From Cheiracanthium punctorium (taxonomy: Eukaryota; Arthropoda; Arachnida; Araneae; Cheiracanthiidae): a DNA stretch of 64,000 nucleotides. Below the pieces are notes generated by a model. The model did not search any database. It was not told the DNA's origin and was given only the letters and a program-made list of their open reading frames with translations. Positions 46,501-60,500 of this stretch are shown here, in pieces. Where the stretch lies: contig JAWZYV010019530.1 in assembly GCA_038373885.1 (NCBI GenBank), positions 457,127-521,126 on the forward strand, given 5' to 3'. Positions within the stretch are counted from its first letter, which is position 1. Each line of letters starts with the position of its first letter. A program made the translations under genes and the position numbers.

Positions 46501-49500
46501 ATTCAATTTTGCTACTGTGGCATTTTCCCCATTTATGGTCCCAAATTGGGATACAGCGGGTTTTTGAAGAAAATATGTTGAGAATAAATGAAGAAATAAA
46601 AAGTTTGCCAAAAGGTGCAGTCTTTTGCAGAAAGTTGTAGTTTATGCAGAGAATTGTAAATTATGCAAAATTCCGCATTTCCTGCATTTTTACATATTTT
46701 ATAGGGCCCTATTAATGAATAAATTAAAGGTAAAAACTGATTGTATGCTCACACTTAAGTTTAATTAATTAAAAAGGTATATAAAATACACTAAAATACT
46801 AAATTACATAATACGTAATAAGTCCACAAAGATATGATCAATTACCTAGTAAAGTAATTTGTTTTATTTAGTTCTTTGTTATAAAATTAATTAAATTTTA
46901 TAAATTAAAGAACAAATGAGTTTTGCAATATGAATTGCATTATTATAGTGTTTATGAATACAAAAAGAAAAGGAAACACATTTACATTTTGTTTCTATAT
47001 GCCTTTTGCAATCTGAAATAGTTAATAATTCTACAGTTTTCTTTCTAAATTAACTATTTTGCTAAAAATGTTCTTCAACTCTAACAAAAACCATTTAAAT
47101 TTTTATTCAACCTTCATTTATATTTTGTCAATAAAATTTCTATTTCACCTTCATTTGAAAAAACAGTCCTGTGCTACATGCTTAATCCATTTTGCTTTGA
47201 GTTTGAATCAAAGCATAAACTACTCAATCCGAACATAAAATTTTTTATATTTCATCTTCACTTAAAAACCAATCTCATGTAACATATTGCTATGTACATT
47301 AATCTTCTAAGCTTGAATCTGAACATATTAGCCAAAATTGTAAAATAGAACAATAACCAAAGAAAAAACAGCCATCCTAGAGAAAGTAATATTTTGTGCA
47401 GGACTGTTTTTCAGGGATTTTTTACTACTCTCGATAAAGTAAGACAATTTTGAGGATCAGAAAGGTTAATATTTCTACAACTAATTTTGAATCCTTTAAT
47501 GTACATACAAAGGCTCAAAATAAATTGCGGCAACCAAGGCAAATGCTGGGAGATTAGTTCAAATAACCATGATGATTCACAGTTCTTGCAGCAAGTTTAG
47601 CTGTGAGTATTTGAAACTTTTAATAAATGCATTTTTTTTTCTGTCTATGCATTTTAAGGTTGCGTATGAAATGGCTGAATGCTTACAAGGAAAGTTAAGC
47701 TTTTACAGTCGAACCTCGTTAAGACAAAGTCAAAGGACAGAAAAAATCTTTTCGTACAAACCGAAATTTGTGTTAATGATTTTTTTCTCTTAGTGTTATT
47801 GTGTTATTGTTTCAATTTTTTAAGAGTTATGCGAAGAACTGCAACTTCAATTTTCCATGATTGCAAAAATTTGGGATTTTTCACAGTAAGCCAGTTTTTG
47901 CATATTAGTACTGCTTTTGCACATAAAAGCTTTGTTTTTGCTGCCAGCTTTTAAAAACTCAGCAGTTTTTGCTGCCAGTTTCAAAATCTTATTTTGAGCC
48001 TCAATACATACATATTACTATTTTTTTAAACTTCTTTAAACATTTATGTTTTTTATTAATTTTCAAATTCTTTTACCTTCATAGTGTTTTCTTGTGCCAA
48101 AACCGTACCAGCCATCTAAGCAGGCTCCAGTAAATTCAGCTGAAAGAAATCGTTTATGGAGAACTCACTATCCCGATGCCGAAAGTAAAATAATTCATAA
48201 TCTTGGCTGTGTGAAACCTGTGATAAAACTTTTGAAGGTTTGCCAAATCAGTTAAAACTATTTTCCTCACATTTTGCCTAATGATTAGAAACCTTTTAGA
48301 GTCACAAAATTTTTCCCTGTTAAAAAATTTGTCAAAATTTCATTTTAAAGCTTTAGTTCAAGAATTTGACTGTACTAGGTATGTGTTTAAATTCTCTTTT
48401 CAAATGTTGATTTTCCTTTTGATATTTTTTAACACTGTATTTTAAAGGAAGGTGAAAATTGATTTTTAAGAGCTAAAATTAAATGAAATTTTTTATAGAA
48501 TTATAAGAGTTTTAAATTAGACTTAAGCTTATTAATTGTGTAAAAAGTAATGAAATACTTTTTACACAATTAGGTATTTATATTAGATAATTATAGCAAG
48601 ATTGATAATTTTTATTAAGAATGTTTTTAAAGTGTACTTTTTTAGTTAATTTTTGTATTTTTAATTCATAAAAACATAAGATCAATGCACCAAAACCTGA
48701 CACATTAACCCCTTAAGTGGTTTGCCCGTACAGTGTACGTGCTACCCAAAATTGGCCTCAACTGGTTTGCCCGTGTACGTGTATCTTCTGATGTATCTGA
48801 GTTTTTCACAAAAGCTTAAATTGTCTCTTTAAAGACTTTGAAAAAAAAAATTCTTTTAACTGTCAGTTTTTACGAGACAATTAATTCTTAGTTATAGCTT
48901 TTTTTTTTCTCTCTTTTTGTCTATGTTTTGACTTTCTTAGCCTTTTTCCCTCGTCTACGCATATTCCTGCCATACTTTTGAAATAACAAACAGAAGGAAT
49001 TTTTTCATATCCTTTTTATTTTTTAGTGTAGAATTTTTATTTCTTCCAAATGGCAATTTTAAACCACTAATTGTACTGGATGGGAAACTTGTTCTTTCTA
49101 TGACTTGTTCCCCCTCATTCCAATTCTTGTCTTCAGTGTCAGGTCATTGCTAGCCATTAGGTCCACTCATCCTTATTAAAGTAACTTGATTTTCTGTTTC
49201 TACTTTTTCATTCTTCTCACCTAAATCTGTAATTTGTCCAGGAAAATATTCTCTCTCACAATTGACATCATTTATTCCTAATTTCTGACCTTCTATTTCT
49301 GAAAAGATTTCCTTATGAAGATATCTCTCTGAGTCAATGCATATTGGACTATCTGTATCTTCTGATGTATCTGATTTTTCACAAGCTTAAATGTCTCTTT
49401 AAAGACTTGAAAAAAAAAAAAAAATTCTTTTAACTGTCAGTTTTTACGAGACATTAATTCTTAGTTAGCTCTTTTTTTTTCTCTTCTTTTTGTCTATGTT

Positions 49501-51555
49501 TTGACTTTTTAGCCTTTTTCCTGTCAGCATATTCCTGCCATACTTTTGAAATAACAACAGAAGGAATTTTTTCATTCCTTTTTTTTTTTTAGTTGTAGAC
49601 TTTTTATTTTCCAATGGCAATTTTTAACCTATTGTACTGCTTTTAATAATTTTTACTAAACTTATTGTAACCTTATACTGGCCAGTCTTCCCAATTGGCA
49701 GCATCAAATTAAAAATTTATTGAAAAATTAAATTTTGTCAATATTGACTTGGAAAATATAAACATATAAAGTTAAAAGATGACTCAATTTTTGCAATAGA
49801 AGATGCCTGTCTATCATAAGTGAGAAACTGAACAAAAAATTTTTAAAATAGCCTTTTTTATAAATTTTTAAGGATCTATATTGATACACTTCCTCCTGCT
49901 TCGAACTTAATTCATATATTTACTTCAATTTAAAAATAATTTTTTCATTTATTATTTAAACTACTCATAAAAGTATTGTCAGAAATGACCCATGCTCCCG
50001 ATTTGGAACTCAGTAAAAATTGGGGGGGGGGAGGGTTACAACATGTCCCCTCCATTTAAATGACTAATATCCTTTAACTAATTCATGAAAAGGCAAAATA
50101 TTATTAATAGAATTTCGGAAATATATTCAGAATGCAGTCTGTAAAAGGTTAATTGTTCATACCCCAGATTTGACGACATTTTAGGGGAAACCCCACATAT
50201 AAATTTGTTCTGCTTCTTTAAGTGTGTTCGGCCACCTTTCATTGATATGAAGAGTGTGACATGTTCTGACTACTGTCTGGATGGGTTGTCCCATGCATTC
50301 ATGCCTCTTTTCTGAATTAACTACTCTTTTTTGTTATTTTGCTTTTGTCTTTTTTCTTTTGTTGCAGTTTTTAGCTTTTACACTTTTTAATGTAGTATTT
50401 TTTACTTAGTGGAACCTTTTATATTTTCATCTTATCATTTGGTACAATATACCCTATCTGTATTTTGCACCAACAAACCTCAATCAACTAACCCAGAAAT
50501 TCTTTAACTGTGTGTTGTGACCCCAATTGGTGTCGTGGGACATGCAGCAAGGGTCGCCAAATATTTTAGCAATTTTAAATATTTCTTTAATTTTTAATAA
50601 TTTTACATTTTTGTCTTTAAAACATTTTTTTCTTTAACCACCATAAATCAAAGTGTCAATCCAATCCAAAGAATATTGAAGAAGCGCTTTGTCCTGCAGT
50701 GTTGATTATTTTGCCAAGTTTTGATAATATAATTAAAAATAAACAGGCGCACCCTTCCCATTGATACTTAATCCTCATATATGCACTGTTAAAAGTAAGT
50801 GGATTTTCTTAGTAGTGACCTTTCACACAAGTGTCTGGTTAATGTTTGAATTTACCCAAGTATTTGAATTTATTTTTATAATTTGTATTACATTTTTAAG
50901 TTTGTAACTTATTTAAAATTTAACATTTCTATGTCTTAAAAATTAAATTTAATGACCTAAACTGCAATGTTATATTACTTTACAACGGAAGAAACTGAAA
51001 GTTTCACGCACACGTGTGTAAGATTTTTGCAATTTCTATGGAGTCCCACAAAATTTTTGTAAATATTATAGGGCCCCCATATCAACACGTTTAAAAAACC
51101 CTGAACTAACCAATGGAAAAACAGGGATTTTTTTTAAAATGGTGTTGATATCCTGGGTGAATCTAGTAAAGATTGTTTTCATTGAGTTGTTCAAATTGGT
51201 ACATATGCTACTTACTTTTATTTTATTTGTGGATGCTAGGTTTCCGAAGATTGATTCTGCTAAACAATAAACTAGTTCATAAGTGCTTTTTGACTCTAGC
51301 TACTCATCACAAAGTGAAACTCACTGAAAAGATGAATTTAGCGTCCTCCATGGTCTATGCATCATACTTAAGAACTTTCTTCGGTGTTACAGCAGGGTGT
51401 CTACCCTGCTGTAACACCGAAAAGTTCCAGACTGTTTCCGGAAAGTCTGGAAAAAGCCGGGAAATTGGAAAATGGGTCCGGAAAGTCTGGAAAAAAACCG
51501 GGAAATTGGATAGTGGGTCCGGAAAATTCATCAAAAGAATCATTTTATTTTCGTG

Positions 51556-51599
<44 letters not shown>

Positions 51600-54500
51600 C
51601 TCTCTAATTGTCAGACTCGAAACCGAAAACAACTGCAACGCATTTTTTAGACCGCAAAAGCATCAAGCAAGTGATGTGTTTGTATGAGGGAAAAATGGGG
51701 ACGCATATCAATCTTGACGGGAGGGTAAAAGACAAAATAACTTACTTTGTAACTTATGGTTTAGGACCGTCTTTCCAAGAACAGTTAGTTAATTCTATCA
51801 GAAAGTGCGACTACTTCTATTTCTCAATAGATGAAAGCTTAATCCTGTATACTTCAGTTAAAATTGATTTCAAGAAGTTGTACAAAATATGCAAATATAA
51901 AGACAAGGGAGGGGGCATTGTGCAATTTCTCAAAGTAAAATGCAGTGGTCAGGAATTTTTTACCCTTGACCTCCCAAAAGTCAGGAAAAAGTCCGGAAAT
52001 TGACTTTCAGAAATTTGGTAGACACCCTGTACAGCAGCATCAGCATTATTGACACCTAATCTTAAAAATAATCAGCTAATCTTAAAAATGGTTAACAAAG
52101 AAAAAGAGACACCATAAATTTATCTTATACTGCTCTTCATTTCGTTAGATATTCTGCAGTAATACAATAATAAATTGTAAATAATATTTTCAGCTGAAAT
52201 TTTCTTTCAGATCTTCTAAAAATCCATTTACTCCACACTTTTATGAACAAATAAATTGCCACTTCTAAAACATAGCATGGAAAATGATTCCCTTTCTGAC
52301 ACAAATATCTACTTTTATTTTCTGAAACTAATTTTTAAGAAACTAGGAACCAAAGTCCCTAGATTCGCTTTTCGTATGAGGCATTCGACCAGGGACTAAA
52401 TATTTTGGTTAATTGTATTAATTTTTAAGCAAAAATACACTATAAACACACAGTTACAGTTAATGAAAACATTTGTGAACATATTAACTGATTCTTGACT
52501 ATGACAATTCTGATTTTTCTGTTTTGATATTTTTTACTATAAATGATGCTACTGAAGGTTGTCTTGTACATTAAGCTTGAGAATTCTATGGAGTAGGGCT
52601 GGAGCTTGTTAAACTGGATACATCTGATATGCTTTCATCAGAATCTTGTTCACACTTTCAAAGTTTGGGGCATTTTTCAAAATGGTTTCATATTCTATGT
52701 GCTTTAGCACGAATGCTATTAGAGCACTCTTTACTGCACATTCTAACAATTTCAGCATTTTTAGTTAATTCTTCAGAAAATTTTCTTTTTGGATCTTTTT
52801 TTCTACCACATTTATATATAATTGTACCCATCTTTTATTTCTTCCTTCTTTCTTTCTTGACTAAGACTTAAAGAAGAACATAATTTTCTTTCTACTTTTA
52901 AGTATATTAAATGAAGCATTCGACTGCATTGCTGATGCAACTCATTATGGCTGAGAAAAGAGCAGAGAAATTATAAAATCACCTTTTAGTTTTGGTTCAG
53001 AATTTTTAGTTATTGTTCCTGTTTTAAATTTTGTTTTATGTTCTCATTCAGTGTTAGAGAAAAACTTACTGTGACTGTGCATAGAATTGGCTCTTGAATG
53101 AAGATGAATTAAAGTGAATTTTAAGTTAATTTTCCTTTTTATAGTTTTGGTTCAAAATTTTAGTATTTGTTCCAGTTTTTAATTGTGATTCAGGTTTGAA
53201 GCAGAACTGATTTTTTTTAGTATGCATCAAATGACTGTTTTTTAAATGAAGATTAAATGAAAGAATTTTTCATCTCCAACAAAGTTTTAGAAATATAGTT
53301 CATTTAAAAGTACAATTGTGAAAGTGTTTACTATTTTCTCAGTATCATATTGTTATATGTGTTAGGTTCGACACACTATTACTATTAATAAACAAAACAA
53401 AACATTTATTTCACAAAAATGTACAACGTAACTTACAGTTACCGTACTTCGTATATATATTTAAAAACCTTCTTTCAATGCATTTTCTTCCTAATCATTT
53501 TTAAATTCCATTACTTATCCATTGCCATTTCTGAATTGTTATTGCAATCATCGAAAACCATGCTTCTGTTCTAAATGTTTGATAATAAAAATAGCATTTA
53601 CATTTGACCATCCTGAAATTTCAACTGTCCTCAGTTGAATTATATCAGTACATTACTAATTGTATTACATCATTTTCATCAGTCCTATTGTAAAAGTTGG
53701 AACATCGGCCGCATATATGTATATTTTTTTCTTTAAGAGATTTTGTCGGCCTTATAACTAGTGCAAGTTTTTTTTAAATAATATTTTCCAGTTCCTCTTC
53801 ATAAGCTTCACATGATCTTTAATAAGTAATTCTGTCGAAGGCTTATCATTATTAAAATCTTTCGTAAAAATATCTTCAAGCAGAGATGATTCTTCTGAAA
53901 ACTGTAACTGAGGAAATGAAGGAGCTATTTGATAGAGGTTTAATGTAGTCTCTTTTAAAAACATTCTTATCTTGAAGTTCAGACTCACAAATAAGACAAT
54001 TATACACTCCACAATATTTGCACTTAAGTTGGCTTTTTGGAACTTATCATTGCCCGCAAACGATACTAATAATATCTTGCTGAGTTATTGATGGTGATCA
54101 TTCCACAGTTCTCCCCGCGTTAGCATAGTTCCATATTCACTTTCGCTGTTGTCACTGTCTGACTTTGTATAAAAGAACAAGGCATTTTGTGTTTATCTAC
54201 AATGGAAAGGTTTGGGATGTTTCTTTTTCAATGGTTCATAATCTTTGTCAAGTTGTAGCAAATACGGAGGTGGATCTCTATTACTGGTAGCATTGTCTGG
54301 ATTTGAAAATGGTCCATTTTTAACCTCCACTTTTTTAACTTTGATTCTACACGTTAGACAATCTTCCACCAGCTTTAAATCCATTTCTACGATGGCATTT
54401 TCTAAATAATTAGTATCAAAATCAGTACTTACCAAATCTACGACATGATCTGGCAATGAATCTTTCAAACCCATGTCTAAGTTTTAAAAATTTGTTTCTA

Positions 54501-57500
54501 CATCTTCAATAGAGAGACATTCAGGTACTGAAACTCCATTTTCTGATGCACTAAAAGTTACACTGCCATCATTAACAAAATCGATATCTTTTCCACCTGA
54601 AACTGTCATAGACTGAAGTTTGTCATTTACGTTGTTTCATAAAGAATCAGAACTGCTTTCACTGTCACATGACCTTGCAAAATTTTCAATACACTCCAAT
54701 ATTTGACCTCTATGCATGTAATAATTTGTAGGAGTAGTATTATCAGTATTCTTTAATAACTCTGGAACTGTATAATTTTGGTATTAAGTATCCAGCTTTT
54801 CAAGCATTTATCATACCCATGTAAAGACCAAAAATTAGTCGTATCAGTATTTTTAGATAATTCTTCCTGAATACTAAGATCTGCAGTTTTTGAACAGTCC
54901 GATTTATTATTTTCTATTTCACCTTGCAGGCAATTTTCATAGTTTTCTTCACATTCACCAATAATGACACTTTCTTGATTTGCATCTTTACTTCCTTCCT
55001 CCTAATCAGAGTAATAGTTTTCATAATCACCCTCTTCTTGATATTCATCCTCATAGGTTTCTTCTCTGTAGTTTTGATTTTTGTAGGAAGAATAGTACCC
55101 ATTATACTCATTGATGTGGTTTTTACGAAGGCAATCCCGTACTTTTCATTAATTCTTCACCCTCTTCATCATTAACATAAGACATTTCAGGGTCTTCAGA
55201 CGATTCCGTTAGAGCTTCATCATACACGTTTTCATTATGTTCTTCATTTTTATTGCATTTTTTTTTTAGGCACTCATTTTACATGGTTTCATACATATGG
55301 GTTTTGATCTGTCAATTTCGTTAATATCCATCTCTATTAAGATTGTACATCCTAGCTCCGAAATATTCAGTGCGAAACAGTCTCTACAGTCATTCAACAA
55401 ATTAAGTAGTTCTTCTTTCTTCTCAGCGTTTGTAAGCAAAACAAAACATTTATTTCACAAAAATGTACAATGTAACTTACAATTACCGTACTTTGTACAT
55501 ATATTTTAAAACACTTCTTTCAATGCATTTTCTTCCTAATCATTTTTAAATTCCATTACTTATCCATTGCTATTGCAATCACCAAAAATCAAGCTCATGT
55601 TCTAAATGTTTGATAATAAAAATAGCGTTTAGATATGATATATAGAAATTAAAGTCTATAAAAACAAATATAAAATTCCTTTATTTTATATTTTAAATAA
55701 AAATGCTTAAGTTTATGCTGTATTATAAACCCCTTTTCTCATGTACAATGTAATTAAATTAATTATTTGATAACTAATTTATTATTTTATTTTGTTAAGT
55801 TCAGCTTCTTGGTTAATTAGTGGCGACAGTGGCTGTTACTTTTTTTTTTTTTTTTTAAATAGAAAGATTATTATGGTGAAGTGTTAGATGTCTTCCCCTC
55901 TCTATTTTTTCCAAATGCTAATGAATTTATAATAATCAGCATTCACCTCTGTACATAATGGTACAAGTCAGAGATTATATTAAATTAGCTTTCAAAATTC
56001 GTAACTACATCCTTAAAAAGAAAATTTTAAAAATGTGTCTAGTTTAGAAGCAGGAAAAAGAATAAGAGTGTTCTAAAACCTGACACCATGGTGTGAGGTT
56101 GAGGGACAAAAGTTAGGAGTCTGTACCTTATACCTGAAATCCTCTTTCGAACGTAGTTATTGAAGTTATATGTTTGATAATAATAACCAAAAGTTATTTC
56201 ACTACAAAAATAAATAATATCAATACTTGTGGGCCTCACCATGGTTGAGTGGTTCAGACACTGAACGTAACAGGTGGCTGAAGTGTGAAGGTGCCGAGTT
56301 TGGGCCTGTGGCCTGACTGTTGATAAGTCCTCTGTCCAAGACACACACCCCACCTAGGCAGATGCCCCTCGCATAGGCTTGCCACTTTACTCATTAGTAC
56401 TTGTGGCTTGACCAACAAGTTAACTATACTGTCTAAATCTTATTATAAGCACATTCAAATGTTAATAATTTCATGTAGCACAACAGCTCAATAGCAACAG
56501 CAGTCCCAGCGTGATTTTTTTTTTTTTTTTCTAAAATGGCATTAACTTTGACATTTCACCAATTTGCTTTGAAAACATTCAGAATAGTATATTACATGAA
56601 ATAATATTTTATTATTTAAAAAGTAAATACTGTTACCGCCAGTATTTTTATTATCTTGTTTTTATTGAATGTAAATACCATTCTCTGCCTATGTTTTAAT
56701 TGTCTTACTTTTTATTCAAAACAGTTGCTTAGAGACAAAGAAAACTGGAAAATCCTTGCATCCTATTATTTGAAGACAGTTGTACTGTGGATGGTGCTGG
56801 AGAATTCTAATTCTGATTACTGGAAATCGGATCGTATTGGAGAGAGATTTTTAGATGTAAGAGTCTTTTGATTATTCTTTACTTTTATGAGCCAGCTATG
56901 ACTATGTAATTTTGATTTATTTTTGTGCATGAAAACAAGGTATCAGGAACTTGCAATAACTGTTGAGCCAAAAATGTTTGTTGGCTTCAGGAGATGTGCT
57001 GGAAAGTAATGTCTTTTTTTCTTTTTACGTCAAGTTCAAACAAATTTTCAAAAACAAACAGTTTCTCATTTCAAGTAAGCTGCACGTAAACATAAAATTT
57101 ATATTTGTTGTATTCTTTGTTGCAAAGCAAGAACTTTCTGGATCATTTTGTGTATATGTGAAAGTTTTTTTATTATTATTTTTAGGCATATCTGATTATT
57201 GTATTGTACAGCAAGAATTTAAGAATTTCTCTTTTTTTTTTCTTTTTGAGAAAAATATGTCTAAAAAACATTTTGACCCCCTGCCCCTCATAGGTTACAA
57301 ATTTTGGAAAATGCTGTCTAATCTTCACTTATGTAAAAAAACTCGCATACTTGTTCAGTTCCATTTTATTAGCTTCAAAGGTTTTGGCTTGGCGAAATAT
57401 TGACTTATGGGAAAAAGTCATTACTTTTCAGTCCCCCTAATACAAAAATTATGATCCAGTCAAAGTTAATCTGATCATATCGAAGTTTCAATATCTTTAT

Positions 57501-60500
57501 TAATGAGGGATTTAAATTAAAATTTTTCCAAATTGCACTTACCTTAAAGGTAGCAAGTGCTCTATGAAAAAATTTGAATAACAAAGAATTTTTCTCCCTT
57601 TAATATTTGAATTTTATACATGAATAATTCGTGGCATTCATGTTGGTGCAACAAAACATCAAACAGATTTGTCAACCAATAGGACAGTTAGTTTAGTCAC
57701 CAACTATGTCATGGCAGACTCGGGGCAACTGAGTCCAAACATCCTACAGTTGTGAGTCTGCCTGTGATGCCAAGTTTTCTGAAAACATTTTTACTTTTTT
57801 CTGACAACATGATGCGGCAGCTATTTTAGTGAATTGCATTCTATCTCGAAGACAGGGATTTTGAAAGGTTAATAGAGGGGAAATTTGAACTATACTTACT
57901 CTAGGCTCTCCACCAAAATTACATGAAGTGCTCTGTCAAAATTCTAAGACCCTCAAAGTCTTTTATGAAAAAAAATGTTTGGTAATGCATGATATATATA
58001 AATATATATGATAAATAATGTTTTGGTTATGAAACATTACCCATCATGTATTATTTGTGCAGTACTCAGAAAGAAGAATGAAAGAAAGAAAAAAGCAGGC
58101 AATCTAAGGAATACCTTCTTTTAGTTCTAGTGGATGTGCTGTTAAAAAATAGCTATCATTTTATTTTGATAAAAGCTCTCCATTATTGTGTTCAATTTAA
58201 TCTAATCCTAACTAATATTATAAATGCGAAAGTGAGTTTGTTTGTTTGTTTGCTACGCTTTCACGCCTAGACCGCTGAATCGATTATGATGAATTTTGGT
58301 ATAGAGATAGATGGGACCCTGGAGACAGCTATAGGCTACTTAGAATTTTAGATTTTTAATTGTTTTTTTAATTATTAATTTAAAACAGTTTTTACGTTGC
58401 CTTGCTTGGCAAGTTTCACTCGTATAAAATGATTTGTGTTTTGAGCTAACAGAAATGCTATTACTTCAATGAAGTATCACGCTCATTTGAAAAGCATGAC
58501 ATGCCACTATCTATCTACCTTATAATAATAAAAATGAATGTTCTCCAGACAAATCTACTGCACACAGAGCTTTGAAATTTTGAACATATAAGCCCGTGAC
58601 TTTAATGCTCACCTGAGGCTCAGAATTTTGAAATTTCAATTACTTTTTTAACTATTAATCAAAAACCGTTTTTAGGTAGTCATGCTTGGCAAGTTTCGCA
58701 CACACAAAATGATTTATACTTTGAAATAAAGCAGAAATTCTATTTGCACAATCGTGTGCATTTGAAAAACATGAAATGGCATGGAAATTAGGTTAGTTTT
58801 GTTTTACGTCCCTAGGGGCCAAAGCCCGTAGCCTCGCTTTTCGTATAAGGCTATCGGCTCCTAACAAGGCTTATTCGTAAAAAAGGCATAATTGACAAAA
58901 CCCAAAGATTGGATCTGATAGAATGTTACCGAGCTACACATTCCTTGATTCTTTCATTTTAATTAGAACAATTTCACACTATTTTTAATTGTGTAAAACC
59001 TATGGAACACCTTGCATATTTGCCATCCATGGCAATTTTTCATAATTTGGCGACTTAAGTATACGTATCGTTAGTAATTATTTCTAAGAAAACAGCACTG
59101 CATATGTTTTCTTTAATAAAAGCTATTATATCTTGCCACCAATGGCGACTTTTTATTACTTGACGATTAACACATGCTCATAACCTATAATTACTGCTCA
59201 TGCAAGGTTACCGAGAAAACCGTTATCCATACATTCATTTACATAATCCTTTCCAGATTGACTTATTTAGCACCGCAAAATATATCATTTCGCCACGGGG
59301 TTCACAATTATTGTTTGTAACTGTCTCTATTCGCCAAGTGCATAAAAAAAAAATCTTAATTTAGATTTTATATATTTCTGAAAAAGTTAATTTAAATGAG
59401 TATATTTAAAACAGTGTATGCAAAAGTATATATTTGAAGAATGTGGCAAAAGTTTTGGTTGATTCTTTTCCTGATTAAATAGAATTTATAAAGCATCCAA
59501 AAGGTGATGGAAAATCCAAGATCTGGCTGATGTCTTTTGAGAATTTTATTATTTCTTTGAAAACTTAAGACCTGTAGATTGGTACCATTTTTGAAAAACA
59601 TTAAAAAGGCAGGTTCACTTTTCTGCTACACCAGCTCTGAATAAACCTTAAACAATCAAACTAGCTTTGAAAAGTATATTTTTTAATAGGAATTTTAAAA
59701 CCTACAGAAAAAGTTCTGCTTTTTAAAGGGTTAAGGGAATGGGTATGAAAAATATTTTATGTAAGTTTTTTTTTTACACAAGTTTTCACCAGTGGTCTTC
59801 AAAGTGTGATTATTGAAAGTTATACTTGTGGATACATGATTTGATATTTGACTGTGTATATTTACACATACATTGTATAATATTCCAAAGTGTGATCCAC
59901 ATGATGTATTTGAATTAAAATATTAAGTTATTCAATTTTTGTATTACAGTTACTTTTGTCTTTGGGTATTATGGGCAAAAAAGACTGGAGATTGATTTTC
60001 TAGGCTAATTGTGGATATTTTAGTATGTGATAAAAATTTATGTGTGAAAAGGGAGTTTTTGGAATACCTTGGTACTTTTCTTGACGTTTTAAAACCTACA
60101 AATGACAAAAGGTTTCATTGCATATTAGTAATTCATACCTGCCAACTCCAGGTATTTTCCAGGAAACTCCCAGTTTTTAGTCTTTACTCCGAATCTTCCA
60201 GTTGCCATAAAAAATCTCCAGATCTCCCCCCCCCCCCCCAAATTTTGGAAAAATCTGTAAATAGATTTAGAAAAAAAGTTTTCCTTTTACCACGAATGCA
60301 GTAGAAAGTTGCCAATCAAAAGCAGGGTTGTTTATGTTCTAAAATTTAAAAGTTTTTTGGATTTTCCGAGTATGTTATGTCAGGGAGTTTTTTTTTTTTT
60401 AACAAAAAGAAGAATTACTAAGAAAATCATGCTGAAGCCCATAATTTCAATCTTTTACCATTCTTCTTGGCTATTTTTTCGTGATGATTCCTTTGTTTAA

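Larger units (their letters stand above)
44049..48084 (+). other. cGLR intron 4, transposon-rich
   Basis: It contains TIR elements at 44157-44688, 45899-46711 and 47511-48001, and Tigger-like pieces near 45765 and 47707. No other exon is seen. Confidence 0.7.
48238..56724 (+). other. cGLR intron 5, 8.5 kb, transposon-rich
   Basis: This is the largest intron. It holds a perfect hairpin (48533-48572), a duplicated block (48780-49065 and 49348-49630), a hAT element with a transposase piece (51393-52029), a broken element with direct terminal repeats (53389-55636) and a SINE (about 56223-56370). Confidence 0.7.

Noticed and set aside
50490..51090. Possible hAT element with CCCAGAAATTCTTTAACTG-like and TTTAAAAAACCCTGA-like ends
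   Set aside because: The ends match only loosely and no 8-bp duplication was found. A repeat library would be needed.
56963..57403. 146-codon frame in cGLR intron 6
   Set aside because: It is rich in Phe, Lys and Val from AT-rich DNA, has no recognised motif and is not needed to complete the cGLR.
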